The notes: generated from the sequence alone by a model not told the origin. DNA of 64,000 bases from Mucilaginibacter sp. SMC90 (GCF_022811725.1 NZ_CP094527.1:6448001-6512000), one strand, 5' to 3'; shown: positions 31,857 to 41,143, counted from the first letter of the stretch. Numbers and translations are program-made.

Positions 31857-33086
31857 ATGGTGGATCGAGTTTATCTTAGTGAAGTACAGCTATCGGGATA
31901 TAAAACAATTTATGACGTTCATGTCGATTTCAATCCTGGATTGAATATTATCATCGGAAAAAATGGTGCCGGTAAAACTAATTTTCTTAATTTTCTAAAT
32001 ATTGCATTAAAGAGAGATTATAAAAAAATTTTAAACTATAAAACTTCGCTTACATTCAAAGCAGCAAAAGGAACCCTTGAAGTATCTTCCGAGAAACAAT
32101 CAAACTTCAAAGAAACATCAAGACAAGATTTCATAGATTCATTGAACGATGATTCGTCAGAAACAAGAGCTGTATTAACGCTACCGGATGGTTCACAACT
32201 GGCTGATGATGAAAACATATCGGTTTTCCTACGAAAACAAAATTTTGATATAGGTAAAATCGTAATTCCTCACGGCATAAGAACTGGAAAAGATAATAGG
32301 ATAATAGATTACCCTTATTCGTTTACCTACGCTTATACTAAGATTCATAATTCATCCTTACTAACGGATTTCCTTGACGATGATAATTCATACTTTTTTA
32401 AGTCAGTTGCATCGACAATTTATTTTGCAATGATAGATAACTTGGGGGAAGACTTTGATGAAAACATTGAAACATCTTTTGAAGAAGCAAAGCTAAAAGA
32501 GATTATTCTTAAAACATTTAGAGAAATTGAGGAGTGTCTGAATGAGACCCTTTCCAACTATCTTCCCATTGAAGAAATTAAATTTAATGAGTCTTTTTCC
32601 ATATATCATGATAGTATAACGAAAAACATCAAAATTGAAAACACTTATTTAGAATATAAGGTACAAGGCACGTGGCTGCCCTTTTCGAGTTTATCAGATG
32701 GTACCAAAAGGCTATTTTGTATATTTTCAGATTTAATATCTCCCAAATATTTTGACTTAAAAGATGGAGATTTAGGGATGTGGCACAAAGTTGTCTTACT
32801 CGAAGAACCTGAGCTTGGGATACACCCCCATCAGTTCCACACTTTAATGACATTCTTGAAAAGCGTTTCGAATGATGTTCAAATTATTCTTACTACTCAT
32901 TCCCCTGCGGCTTTAGATATAATTACTCCAGAAGGATTAGATATTTTACATATCTGCTCATTCGATATAGAAAAAGGAACACAATTAGTTTCATTGACTA
33001 ATTCTCAAAAAGATTCTGTCATTCATTATTTAAATAATGAATCTTATCTAAGTGACTATTGGAGGTATTCAGATTTAGAAAGTTAA
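31857..33086 (+). CDS. AAA (ABC-like) ATPase of a two-gene module, possible defence
   Basis: This 409-residue protein has an SMC/RecF-type ATPase in two halves: Walker A GKNGAGKTN at 34-42, a signature LSDGTKRLF at 279-287, Walker B KVVLLEEPELG at 311-321, and the D-loop/switch TTHSPAAL at 346-353. The insert between them (about 60-270) is helical and unlike RecF or OLD in detail. The gene is AT-rich compared with neighbours. Its stop overlaps the start of the TOPRIM-like gene by one base (TAATG). Such pairs often form restriction-like or abortive-infection systems (PARIS, RloAB-like), but this one is not a clear match to either. Confidence 0.8.
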   Translation: MVDRVYLSEVQLSGYKTIYDVHVDFNPGLNIIIGKNGAGKTNFLNFLNIALKRDYKKILNYKTSLTFKAAKGTLEVSSEKQSNFKETSRQDFIDSLNDDSSETRAVLTLPDGSQLADDENISVFLRKQNFDIGKIVIPHGIRTGKDNRIIDYPYSFTYAYTKIHNSSLLTDFLDDDNSYFFKSVASTIYFAMIDNLGEDFDENIETSFEEAKLKEIILKTFREIEECLNETLSNYLPIEEIKFNESFSIYHDSITKNIKIENTYLEYKVQGTWLPFSSLSDGTKRLFCIFSDLISPKYFDLKDGDLGMWHKVVLLEEPELGIHPHQFHTLMTFLKSVSNDVQIILTTHSPAALDIITPEGLDILHICSFDIEKGTQLVSLTNSQKDSVIHYLNNESYLSDYWRYSDLES

Positions 33087-33643
33087 TGAAGAAAATTGGT
33101 TTAGTGGGAGAAGCTCCTCATGACACACGGTGCATTGAGGTTGTTCTAAGTAAGATATTCCCTGATTTTACATATTTAACTTTATTAAATAATATTCATG
33201 GCTCTCAATTAGACCAACAGCAACCTACCAAACGTCTATTACGAATAGAATATGAATTAAAGAAGCCCGATTTAGTTGTAATTATTAGGGACTTAGACAG
33301 TTTACATTCTGATAGAAACAAGAAAAAACAACGACTCGAAATTTTTAATGCATTCAAGTCAATCGTCGACAAAAAAGCAATTTTCTTGCTAAATATTTAT
33401 GAAATAGAAGCGCTTATTTTAGCTGATATCGAAAAGTTCGGCTCTTTATATAACTGCGCTGTCCCTGAGTATGATGATCCATCTGGAGTTATTGACCCCA
33501 AAGGCGAATTAAAAAAAATCTCTAAGAGATACAATGAAGTTAAAAATCTTGAATTATTTCATCTTTTGGATATCGATAAATTAATTGCAAAATGTTCCTA
33601 TTTCAAAGATTTTTTAAAAAAGTTTGAAAAGGCTGTCGCTTAG
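33086..33643 (+). CDS. TOPRIM-like (DUF4276-like) protein, partner of the ATPase
   Basis: The start at 33,086 overlaps the ATPase stop (TAATG), giving 185 residues. The protein has the TOPRIM signs: a first Glu in LVGEAPHDT (Glu9), then a DxD in VVIIRDLDSL (Asp69, Asp71), followed by NIYEIEALILADIEKF (Glu106, Glu108), close to the ELEAWLLAD type segment of DUF4276 proteins. A Mg-dependent nuclease or a nucleotide-binding sensor is suggested. Both genes share high AT content. The family label is by eye; the function is inferred from pairing. Confidence 0.65.
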   Translation: MKKIGLVGEAPHDTRCIEVVLSKIFPDFTYLTLLNNIHGSQLDQQQPTKRLLRIEYELKKPDLVVIIRDLDSLHSDRNKKKQRLEIFNAFKSIVDKKAIFLLNIYEIEALILADIEKFGSLYNCAVPEYDDPSGVIDPKGELKKISKRYNEVKNLELFHLLDIDKLIAKCSYFKDFLKKFEKAVA

Positions 33644-33698
33644 CAACTTATTGATCGTCAATAACTCACTCTAAATAACACGAAACGCATCCTTTACA

Positions 33699-33733
33699 AA
33701 AACTTGTACTCATTTATAACGAGTACAAGTTTT
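33699..33733. terminator. terminator with 13-bp stem
   Basis: AAAACTTGTACTC and its exact inverse GAGTACAAGTTTT are separated by 9 nt. The A-rich and T-rich ends make it bidirectional. It lies between the ATPase/TOPRIM pair and the convergent GHL10-like gene. Confidence 0.75.
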
Positions 33734-33759
33734 AAACAGGGATAGAAAAATAGAGAATA

Positions 33760-34848
33760 CTACGACGCTTTAAACGCCGCTACCTCATCCTTCAATATCG
33801 CCAAAACCTCCGGTCTCACGTTACCGAAGAAGGACACGCCCATAGCGCCATTTTTCAACGCCACCTGGATGCCGGTGCGGATCTCATCATCACTTTTAAA
33901 ATCAGATAAATACAGGCCTGCATAAAGCGGGAACCTTCCGGCCAGGAAATGGACGCCTTCGGCTACGGCATTGCCTATCCAGCTTACACCTTCTTTGTAA
34001 AAGCCATGGTATATCATGGGGCAAATACCGTCCATGTTCCAGTTTGTCCAGTCCTGCCTTACGTTACGGCGGGCCACTTCGGGTGTTGGGAATACGGCCG
34101 CTGTAATTTGTTTTTTATGCTGATGCGCTACGGTAGAAATACCGTTAACTACCCGGGTAATATTGTTATACCTGAACAGGCGCCATGAAAGGCTGGCTTC
34201 CGGATATTGGATCTGATCCAGGTCGAGATTATACTCTTCCTTAAATTTGGCTTTACAAACATCGCAATAGCAAAAATCATATTCGGGCAGCTCTTTGGTT
34301 TGATCAAGCTTATAATGGTCCCAAAGGTTTACCGGCAGTATTACATCGCAATAGCGTACATAATCCAGATGGATACCATCGATATAATCTTTTGCCAAAA
34401 TATCATCAACAGTCTTGGTTAAATACTCCTGCACCTCGGGGCGCGACGGGCAAAGCCAGCGATAATACTGTACATAAGGCGGATGATCGGCACATGACTC
34501 GCCTTTACGGTTTTTACTGTACCATTCGGGCTTTTCATTCACCAGTTCGGCACGGTTAAAAGTCCACATCCAGCGGTGGGCTTCCAAACCCTTAGCTTTG
34601 GCAGCGCGAAAATGACGTTCGCTATCGTTTTCGAAAAATATGCCCGTTATGCCTGATGCTTTGTATGCCGTATAGCGTGCAGCAAGCTCATCATCAGTAT
34701 CTTTCTGGTTAGGATTGATCCATACCCAGTTTTTCATCGCCTTTTTCTTGCTGCTTTTGGCAGTTTCGACAGCGGCATTGCTTACTAAAGGTAACTGGGC
34801 GGCCACGCCAGCCAGTAAACCGGCTTTTAAAAATTCGCGCTTATTCAT
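33760..34848 (-). CDS. secreted GHL10-like putative glycoside hydrolase
   Basis: This 362-residue protein starts with MNKREFLKAGLLAGVAAQLP, a signal sequence resembling a Tat-type leader but without the twin arginine. The mature part is a TIM-barrel-like hydrolase: KASGITGIFFENDSERHFRA, HRWMWTFNRAELV, then DYIDGIHLDYVRYCDVILPV near 155-174, the DGIHxDYxRY motif typical of GHL10/GH-like families, and a DFCYCDVCKAKFKEEYNLDL segment. Catalytic Asp residues of that motif are present. The substrate is unknown. It is followed upstream in the operon by a CBM9-like protein. Confidence 0.8.
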   Translation of the reverse strand: MNKREFLKAGLLAGVAAQLPLVSNAAVETAKSSKKKAMKNWVWINPNQKDTDDELAARYTAYKASGITGIFFENDSERHFRAAKAKGLEAHRWMWTFNRAELVNEKPEWYSKNRKGESCADHPPYVQYYRWLCPSRPEVQEYLTKTVDDILAKDYIDGIHLDYVRYCDVILPVNLWDHYKLDQTKELPEYDFCYCDVCKAKFKEEYNLDLDQIQYPEASLSWRLFRYNNITRVVNGISTVAHQHKKQITAAVFPTPEVARRNVRQDWTNWNMDGICPMIYHGFYKEGVSWIGNAVAEGVHFLAGRFPLYAGLYLSDFKSDDEIRTGIQVALKNGAMGVSFFGNVRPEVLAILKDEVAAFKAS

Positions 34849-34853
34849 GGAGT

Positions 34854-35981
34854 TTAGGGATTTATCAACTGCTGTACCAGGCCATCCTGGTCAATTGTAT
34901 AGGTTATATTGGTTTTAGTATCAGTAACAGCAACTACAAACTGGCGGGTAGTAGCCTCCAGCTTAAGCTCATTTACATTGCCGGCTACCGTAACTTTATC
35001 ATCGATGCCTAAACCTTTTAGTGTTGGCAGGTATTCATGATGATCTTTAAACCATTGTTTTTGTTTATAATAAACCAGCCAAAGGTACCTCTTTTGTTGT
35101 TCGGCATAAGGCATTTCAAACTTTACATCATTAGCCTCATTGCTGCTGAACAATAAGTATCCCCAACGTTCGGGGAAATGCATATTAATGAGCCCCTGGT
35201 TGCTCCATACCCAATTATGCTCCGGCAAATCCCTACCGTTATTATCCTGTAGTTTTACATACTTGCCATTCTGCACCTTAGTATCATACTCCACCCGCGA
35301 AAAATTGATGCGCCACATTGTGCCATCTTTTATCACCGACTTGTTAAAGCCCCCGGTAATCGCCTTAAAGGGGATAGCCATTTCAACTGTCCAGCCTTTG
35401 TCAATATCTGAAGGATCATTCAGCGTGCCCTGAACTTTCACAGCCGAACGCAATCCATGTGTATCCCAGCCGGTTACCGCAGCACCACCGTTGCGGTAAG
35501 GCTTGGTCAAAAACAAATCGAATATGGTATTAAGGGCATTCACCTCAATTTCGAAATATTTGTGTGTGCTGTTAGTAGGATCGATAAAAAGCTCAAAGTC
35601 GTTATCCAGGTAAATAATATCATCATGACGGGTAAGTTTAGCCCATACATGCGGGTCTTTGATCCTGGCGGCAACATACAGACAGCTATCGTCCCAAAGC
35701 ATTTTAACGTTGGTTTGCAATGGTGGCTGCGGCTTAAGGCGGCCTTCAATATCCTGAAAATCCTTAGTCCACGGAGCCTGCTGCCATACAGCATCCTCCA
35801 CATCGCCATCAATTACAGGCGGCTGTTTTACATGTTTCGCTACATAACTATAAGGCACAGTAAATAAATCCGGAAACTCCTTAAAAACATCCTGCGCCTT
35901 TACCAGGCCGGGCAGTATTAACAAAGTTGCGGTTATGCCCGGTTTAATAAATCGGTTAAAGCAGGTGCTTATTGATCTCAT
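34854..35981 (-). CDS. secreted carbohydrate-binding family 9-like protein
   Basis: This 375-residue protein has a signal peptide (cleavage after GLVKA). The domain opens with PPVIDGDVEDAVWQQAPWTK and continues with WDDSCLYVAARIKDPHVWAK and the DNDFELFIDPTNSTHKYFEI segment. That is the CBM9-like (DOMON-related) pattern common in Bacteroidetes proteins of sugar metabolism. The C-terminal 100 residues are extra and strand-rich. It shares an operon with the GHL10-like hydrolase, 5 bp downstream, and overlaps the EVE gene by 4 bp. Confidence 0.85.
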   Translation of the reverse strand: MRSISTCFNRFIKPGITATLLILPGLVKAQDVFKEFPDLFTVPYSYVAKHVKQPPVIDGDVEDAVWQQAPWTKDFQDIEGRLKPQPPLQTNVKMLWDDSCLYVAARIKDPHVWAKLTRHDDIIYLDNDFELFIDPTNSTHKYFEIEVNALNTIFDLFLTKPYRNGGAAVTGWDTHGLRSAVKVQGTLNDPSDIDKGWTVEMAIPFKAITGGFNKSVIKDGTMWRINFSRVEYDTKVQNGKYVKLQDNNGRDLPEHNWVWSNQGLINMHFPERWGYLLFSSNEANDVKFEMPYAEQQKRYLWLVYYKQKQWFKDHHEYLPTLKGLGIDDKVTVAGNVNELKLEATTRQFVVAVTDTKTNITYTIDQDGLVQQLINP

Positions 35982-36385
35982 TTGCTGCCCAGCGCTAAGA
36001 TATAATCAAACTCTTCGCGCTTTATTCCCATTACTGACAAGCGCCCCTGCCTTACCAAACCGATATCCTGTAATTTAGGGTCGGCTTTAATTTGCTCAAG
36101 CGTTACCGGTGTTTTCAGGGCCTCAACCGGGGCCAGGTCAACAACTACCCAATTGGTATCATCTGTTGTAGGGTCCTGGTAAGCTTCTTTTACTACTTTG
36201 GCTATGCCTACAATCTCTTTACCCTCGTTGCTGTGGTAAAATAAAACCAGGTCGCCTTCCTTCATTTCCCTGAGATTGTTACGCGCCTGGTAATTACGCA
36301 CGCCATCCCAAAAGGTACGACCATCCTTATTAAATTTTCCCCAGCTATATTTAAAGGGCTCACTCTTAACTAACCAATGTTGCAT
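35978..36385 (-). CDS. EVE domain protein
   Basis: This 135-residue protein is a single EVE (PUA-like) domain. It reads MQHWLVKSEPFKYSWGKFNK, TFWDGVRNYQARNNLREMKE GDLVLFYHSNEGKEIVGIAK, ending LVRQGRLSVMGIKREEFDYI. The WLVKSEP and FWDGVRNYQARN segments line the nucleobase pocket in this family. EVE domains bind modified bases in DNA or RNA. It overlaps the CBM9-like gene by 4 bp, which is probably a chance operon neighbour. Confidence 0.93.
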   Translation of the reverse strand: MQHWLVKSEPFKYSWGKFNKDGRTFWDGVRNYQARNNLREMKEGDLVLFYHSNEGKEIVGIAKVVKEAYQDPTTDDTNWVVVDLAPVEALKTPVTLEQIKADPKLQDIGLVRQGRLSVMGIKREEFDYILALGSK

Positions 36386-36510
36386 TTGTACGGTATAAAT
36401 TTTTGTAACGTAAAAATGTAAAAAAGGCGGGAGAAACTGAAATCTGCAATGGGCTATACCGGGTATTGTTACACGGAGATTACGGGTTGGAGTGGTAATG
36501 TAGTGGCCGC

Positions 36511-37101
36511 TTATTTATCATTACTGGTTAACAGCTGCGTTAACCTCTTCGCGTTTTTAGCATTCAGCACATTAGTTAACGGCACAGAGGTATAAACGGC
36601 TATTCCCTGCTCATCATCGGGATGAAAGCTCAGCATTAGTTTTACCGTGCGCGACTCCCACATATAAACATCCTGGTAATCATTTGGCTTTGCGGTGAAA
36701 GTACCGTACCAATGCAAAAATTTACTGAGCATTTTATACCCCTGGTCGCGATTAAAGAAAACGTAAATGTTAACCACCCTGTTTTCGTAGCTACGTATAC
36801 AAATATGACTTGCAGTTAGCCCGCCTTCCAGCTCCATTGGTTTATCGGGGTGGTATTCATAAGTAACACAACTATCAGCATCGGGCTTACTACCCTCGCC
36901 GTCAAGATAGGTTAAACCTTGTACCTGCTCGCTGGTGAGCAAATTACCAAGGGTAAATCCACCAATGCCATTGCTGGCTTTCAAATATGCCAGCGAACCG
37001 GCTTTTCCTGATTGCGAAAAACCCGGCGAATGTAAACACATGATGATCAAAAGCCCTGTAAATACCCTGTAGGGCAAATAACAAAAAAACTTAGCTTTCA
37101 T
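36511..37101 (-). CDS. exported hypothetical protein (196 aa)
   Basis: The start at 37,101 (MKAKFFCYLPYRVFTGLLII) gives a clear signal peptide with probable cleavage after PGFSQ. The mature protein is mixed alpha/beta with WYGTFTAKPNDYQDVYMWES near 130-150 and no recognised family. It stands alone, 125 bp from the EVE gene. Function is unknown. Confidence 0.6.
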   Translation of the reverse strand: MKAKFFCYLPYRVFTGLLIIMCLHSPGFSQSGKAGSLAYLKASNGIGGFTLGNLLTSEQVQGLTYLDGEGSKPDADSCVTYEYHPDKPMELEGGLTASHICIRSYENRVVNIYVFFNRDQGYKMLSKFLHWYGTFTAKPNDYQDVYMWESRTVKLMLSFHPDDEQGIAVYTSVPLTNVLNAKNAKRLTQLLTSNDK

Positions 37102-37309
37102 ATCCCCCTCCCCTGTTTTACGTTGGTTAAACAAGCGCCATTACTGACGCTTAAAATATTGCGTAAAACGAATTTGAAGAAATAATCAGCTGATTATCAA
37201 ACAACAAGAACGATTGTATAACAAATTGAGCTGCCTTTACACTTTATTGCACAGATATTTGTTTACTTTTTTCGCAGGAATGTATAAGGAAATGCAAAAA
37301 ATTAAAATG

Positions 37310-38140
37310 CTAATCGGTTAGCATATAGCCCTTAAGTTCATCCTGTAATGCCACGGCCTGGGCAATTAAGGTTTTATCTTTAATATATTGTTCAAAAGCA
37401 ACATCCGGGCCGATCAGATTTTCTTTAAAAATATCTTTAAATCTCGAATATTTTAATGCCAGGTTCCACTTGTCCCTGAGGTATTCAAAAACCTGTGCAT
37501 CTTCGTTCTTTAACATCGAATAATTGACAACTACATAGGCATCGCGCGAGAGCGTTTTTATGCACTTCAGGATATCCTGATTGTAAGCAATCCATACCTT
37601 CAAATATTCAGTTGCCTGATCATTGTAGAACTTTACCATCCGGCGGGATCGTCTGAATTGCTGCCACACCAGCCTCGAAAAGTATTTTCGTGCCATGTAT
37701 TTATTATCCACCCATTTAAATTCACGCCGTAAAAGTGAGCTTACTACCGATTGATAATCGCGCAGGATGACCAGGTAGCAGGCATCGGGCAGTAATTCTT
37801 TGTAAACATCCAGAAACAGGCAGGTCCGTGGGTCCTTCCAGCCCCATTGGTCGTATAACTGCTGCTTAACCTTAATTACGCTTCTAAGCTTTTCCTTTTC
37901 GTAAACGGTAAACTGTGCCACATGCCCAACCGTGAGCCCGCTTGTAGGCAGGTTATGATCAGCAAGGATCTCCTCGTGCATTTTTAAAAATTCAATATCC
38001 TCAAAATGCCCTTCAATATTGCCGTTGCCGCCAGGGACAAGCCTTTCGCCTGTTTGCAGGCCGCATTTAGTTAGCCATTGGGTAATAAGCGAGGTGCCGG
38101 AACGATGCATTCCGGTAATGATGAGTACTCTTTTTTGCAT
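37310..38140 (-). CDS. sulfotransferase family protein
   Basis: This 276-residue protein has the 5'-phosphosulfate-binding P-loop GMHRSGTSLITQWL near 10-23 and the 3'-phosphate-binding segment VILRDYQSVVSSLLRRE near 123-139, the two landmarks of PAPS-dependent sulfotransferases. The region between holds WGWKDPRTCLFLD. It probably moves sulfate from PAPS to a sugar, lipid or protein, possibly a cell-surface glycan. The APS kinase gene lies 26 bp away on the same strand, upstream in the operon, and would supply PAPS. Confidence 0.85.
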   Translation of the reverse strand: MQKRVLIITGMHRSGTSLITQWLTKCGLQTGERLVPGGNGNIEGHFEDIEFLKMHEEILADHNLPTSGLTVGHVAQFTVYEKEKLRSVIKVKQQLYDQWGWKDPRTCLFLDVYKELLPDACYLVILRDYQSVVSSLLRREFKWVDNKYMARKYFSRLVWQQFRRSRRMVKFYNDQATEYLKVWIAYNQDILKCIKTLSRDAYVVVNYSMLKNEDAQVFEYLRDKWNLALKYSRFKDIFKENLIGPDVAFEQYIKDKTLIAQAVALQDELKGYMLTD

Positions 38141-38166
38141 AAATCAATTATAAGCGTCCGTTTTTG

Positions 38167-38727
38167 TCAGGAGTAGCTTGGTATCTTATTTATCTGCCTA
38201 ACAGGATGCAGATTATTTATAATATAATAGAGCAGTGAAGAGGTGCTTTGTTGTATGGTATAATTGCTGGTATCAAGGTACAAGTCGGGGTTGATGGGCA
38301 CTTCAAACCTATCGTTAATACCAGTAAGGTTAGTGAGCTTATCCGGATGCCCATCTGGCAGCAATGCCCTTTTATACAGGCCCTTGGTATCGCGGCTTAT
38401 CAGTTTGTTCACCGGGCAATCTATATGAACAATATTTACATGATCATATTTTTCGGCAAGTTCCTGCCTAATTTCATCGTAAGGGTTTATGGCACTAACT
38501 ATGGTTACAATGCCTTGTGCGCTGAAACGGCTGGCCACAAATCCCAGCCGACGGATGTTTTCGTTTCTGTCTTCTTTACTGAAGCCCAGATCGCGGCAAA
38601 GTGCTGCACGGTATTCGTCACCGTCAATAATCTCGATTTTAATACCGAGGCTTGTTAATTCGGCGGCTACACTTCTTGCCAAAGTAGTTTTTCCCGCACC
38701 CGATAATCCGCAAAATAAAAGTATCAT
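38167..38727 (-). CDS. cysC: adenylylsulfate (APS) kinase
   Basis: This 186-residue enzyme has the P-loop FCGLSGAGKTTLARSVAAEL, then IIDGDEYRAALCRDLGFSKE DRNENIRRLGFVASRF and VSAINPYDEIRQ, all CysC landmarks. The substrate-binding DGDEYR replaces the usual DGDNIR and AINPYDEIR replaces SPYR, which is normal for the group. The C-terminal lid region carries the GLYKRAL segment. It phosphorylates APS to PAPS. No CysD or CysN gene is near, so APS must come from elsewhere. The partner sulfotransferase follows. Confidence 0.9.
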   Translation of the reverse strand: MILLFCGLSGAGKTTLARSVAAELTSLGIKIEIIDGDEYRAALCRDLGFSKEDRNENIRRLGFVASRFSAQGIVTIVSAINPYDEIRQELAEKYDHVNIVHIDCPVNKLISRDTKGLYKRALLPDGHPDKLTNLTGINDRFEVPINPDLYLDTSNYTIQQSTSSLLYYIINNLHPVRQINKIPSYS

Positions 38728-39063
38728 GACCTTAATTTTTATTTAGTATGCTTTATTGATCAGCTTAACACGTGCTTAGGATGAGTGAACTTAGGAAATT
38801 AATTGGCAGGTGAATTTTGTTACATTGTAAATAATCAATTACATGTAAACCGGCACACTATGAAGTCAGGACAAAAACCTAACAATACCGGCCAAAAATG
38901 AAGTTTTAATGAATAAGTGTACGTGTACGGTCAAACACTAACCAACGCTACAGTTAACAAAAATGTTACATTATTTAATTTATTAGAAATGATTTTGGAG
39001 ATTATTTGACTATCCTGTTTTACTGTATCTTTACAGCAAGCTTAAGAACCTATCACAATAAAC
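38728..39063. other. 336-bp gap with divergent promoters
   Basis: The gap separates the divergent cysC and 214-residue membrane protein genes. TTTG at 39,005-39,008 and TATCTTTA at 39,026-39,033, 17 bp apart, fit the Bacteroidetes -33/-7 promoter ahead of the plus-strand gene. No other gene or hairpin of note was seen; the left part is AT-rich and probably holds the cysC promoter. Confidence 0.55.
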
Positions 39064-39708
39064 ATGAACGAGTTTTCACTTAGCGGAGGTGCCTATATAG
39101 GTAATACCAAAGCTTCTAAACCTTTCGCAACTTTAAAAGTTACTTCCGAAGTATTGCAGATCAGCGTTGGCTTTATAGGCCAGTATTATTTTAATGCCGG
39201 CAACATTATTGAAATTGAATCCGCATCCACATTAGGCGGCCATGGTATCAGGATAATACACAACGTACCATCATATCCTAAAAATGTTACGTTTACAACC
39301 GGTACGCCCTATTATAACGTTATCGAAAACATCAAAGCAACCGGTTTTTTTGATAAAACTGCACAAAATCAAATACAGGCCTACCAGGTTGAAAAAATGC
39401 AGAAACAAGGCAGGATACCGTTTAAAACAACAGCATTAATTGTATTTATCTTAGGATGGAATATTCCTTTGTTTGCCGGCTTTATAAAAGGAGGTATCAA
39501 TTTTGCCGCAAGTTATTCGATCGTGTCATTCCTGTTTGTTTTTTTGAGCGCTGTACTGATACTTTTTTCACCACCTTTCAGAACATTGGTATTGAAAGAG
39601 GGCAGGGAAATCAACGACATGAAAAAATCCTTATATTTCTTATTACTTATTGTTACAATTGGCGGCATCATGTTTAATGTAATAAACAGGGCACCCTTTA
39701 ATAAATAA
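39064..39708 (+). CDS. membrane protein, unknown (214 aa)
   Basis: The N-terminal half (residues 1-115) is soluble and strand-rich (AYIGNTKASKPFATLKVTSE, GHGIRIIHNVPSYPKNVTFT). Three hydrophobic helices follow near 122-142, 147-168 and 188-208, and the C-terminus is short. The first part resembles a cytoplasmic PH-like module by length and strand pattern, which is only a guess. It stands alone between divergent and convergent neighbours. Function is unknown. Confidence 0.6.
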   Translation: MNEFSLSGGAYIGNTKASKPFATLKVTSEVLQISVGFIGQYYFNAGNIIEIESASTLGGHGIRIIHNVPSYPKNVTFTTGTPYYNVIENIKATGFFDKTAQNQIQAYQVEKMQKQGRIPFKTTALIVFILGWNIPLFAGFIKGGINFAASYSIVSFLFVFLSAVLILFSPPFRTLVLKEGREINDMKKSLYFLLLIVTIGGIMFNVINRAPFNK

Positions 39709-39716
39709 GTAAGGTA

Positions 39717-40094
39717 CTATTCAGCATCTTCATTAACGGGGGCTTCTTTATCAGGCATAAAAAGCAAAACCAGCGAGCTTATTTGCAAAACGTCGATTAT
39801 TATGACAATAAAACCCGCATAAATATTTGTTTTAAAGGTTGAGGGAAGGCTTAAAAGATCGGGGGTTATAGTTAAGATCAATAAAAGCAACAGCACCCAT
39901 TTAGCCCACTTGTGTCCCTGCCTGATAAAAAGGGCCAGTATAAGTAAAATGCCAAGGGCAATGCAGGTAGCTATGGCAAAGTTAAAGGAGGCCGCCCCTC
40001 CGCCGTTCAAATAATAATAAACTAAATACAAAACTGCCGAAATGCGGATCAGCGTGGATGCCGCACTTGCTTTTGATTGTGGTGATAGGGCCAT
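39717..40094 (-). CDS. four-helix membrane protein, unknown (125 aa)
   Basis: Four hydrophobic helices (about 14-32, 37-55, 66-82 and 95-113) fill the protein, with short loops and an acidic C-terminal tail ending NEDAE. The start is clear, and the gene lies 22 bp downstream of holA on the same strand. Small membrane proteins of this kind are frequent in Bacteroidetes. Function is unknown. Confidence 0.55.
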   Translation of the reverse strand: MALSPQSKASAASTLIRISAVLYLVYYYLNGGGAASFNFAIATCIALGILLILALFIRQGHKWAKWVLLLLLILTITPDLLSLPSTFKTNIYAGFIVIIIDVLQISSLVLLFMPDKEAPVNEDAE

Positions 40095-40116
40095 AACAGG
40101 TTAAAGAGAATTGGTA

Positions 40117-41139
40117 TTAATGTAATATCTTAAACATCAGCTCCTTCATCAGCTCGCCATGGGGCGCATTTGATTCAACACCTTTGCTTTTCAGATCATA
40201 CTCACGCAGATAGCTGATCACCTGGAAAATTTTACCAAGCGGATAGTTACGGGCAGCCTGCTCATAATCTTTAATAAAGTATGGGTTAACGCCCATTTCC
40301 TTAGCCAGATTTTGCGGGGTTTTGTCTTTTACGTAGTGGTACACCAGCACCTTGCTGAAAAAATTGTTCAGATTGCCCAATACCAGTACAATAGGGTTTG
40401 ATTTTGGGTTAGCCTCAAAGTAATTGATGATCTGGTTTACCTTATAAGCATCTTTTTTGGTAAGCGCGGTTTGCAGCTCAAATACATTATATTCTTTGCT
40501 TATACCTATATTATCCTGAATATGCTTTAGTGTGATCTCCTGCCCGGCGCTAACGTTCAGCATCAGTTTTTCAAGTTCGTTGGCAATTTTGGCAAGGTCA
40601 TTACCCAGGTACTCGGCAATCATAGCCGATCCCTGCTGGTTCATCTTATAACCTTTATCGCTTACGTAGCCCTCAACCCAGGCTGGCACTTTATTATCAT
40701 ACAAAGTGGCCGATTCAAAGATGAGCCCTTTCTTTTCGATAGCCTTGTACGTTTTCTTACGTTTATCAAACTTGCCATATTTATAACAGAAAACAAGAAT
40801 AGTGCTTGGCAATGGATTTTCCAGATAACTCAGCACCGGGTCAATGCTCTTTTTGTTATCATCCTCTTTGCCCCATTTCATATCCTGGGCTTCTTTAACC
40901 AGCACAACCTGATAATCGGCCATCATAGGATAACGCTTGGCAGCATTAAGTACGGTCATGATATCGGTATCCTTGCCGTAAACTACGGTTTGGTTAAAGC
41001 CGCGCTCATGCTCAGGCAACACGCTATGCTCAACATAATTACTCACCAGATCAATAAAATAAGGCTCCTCCCCATGCAACAGGTACAGCGGTTTAAACTT
41101 ACGGTTCTTAAGGTCCTTGATTATCTCGGCAGCAGTCAT
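40117..41139 (-). CDS. holA: DNA polymerase III subunit delta
   Basis: This 340-residue protein opens MTAAEIIKDLKNRKFKPLYL LHGEEPYFID, the delta signature for the clamp-loader wrench. The first domain continues with YPMMADYQVVLVKEAQDMKW. The AAA-like lid is about 140-210, and the C-terminal helical collar (210-340) carries VFELQTALTKKDAYKVNQII. It opens the beta clamp in the DNA polymerase III clamp loader. The sequence and length match the family. A heptamer-repeat array lies just upstream of its start. Confidence 0.92.
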   Translation of the reverse strand: MTAAEIIKDLKNRKFKPLYLLHGEEPYFIDLVSNYVEHSVLPEHERGFNQTVVYGKDTDIMTVLNAAKRYPMMADYQVVLVKEAQDMKWGKEDDNKKSIDPVLSYLENPLPSTILVFCYKYGKFDKRKKTYKAIEKKGLIFESATLYDNKVPAWVEGYVSDKGYKMNQQGSAMIAEYLGNDLAKIANELEKLMLNVSAGQEITLKHIQDNIGISKEYNVFELQTALTKKDAYKVNQIINYFEANPKSNPIVLVLGNLNNFFSKVLVYHYVKDKTPQNLAKEMGVNPYFIKDYEQAARNYPLGKIFQVISYLREYDLKSKGVESNAPHGELMKELMFKILH

Positions 41140-41143
41140 ATTT

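Noticed and set aside
31857..33643. Assignment of the ATPase/TOPRIM pair to PARIS
   Set aside because: The second protein is much shorter than AriB and looks like DUF4276 rather than DUF4435. Without a search the name would be a guess.
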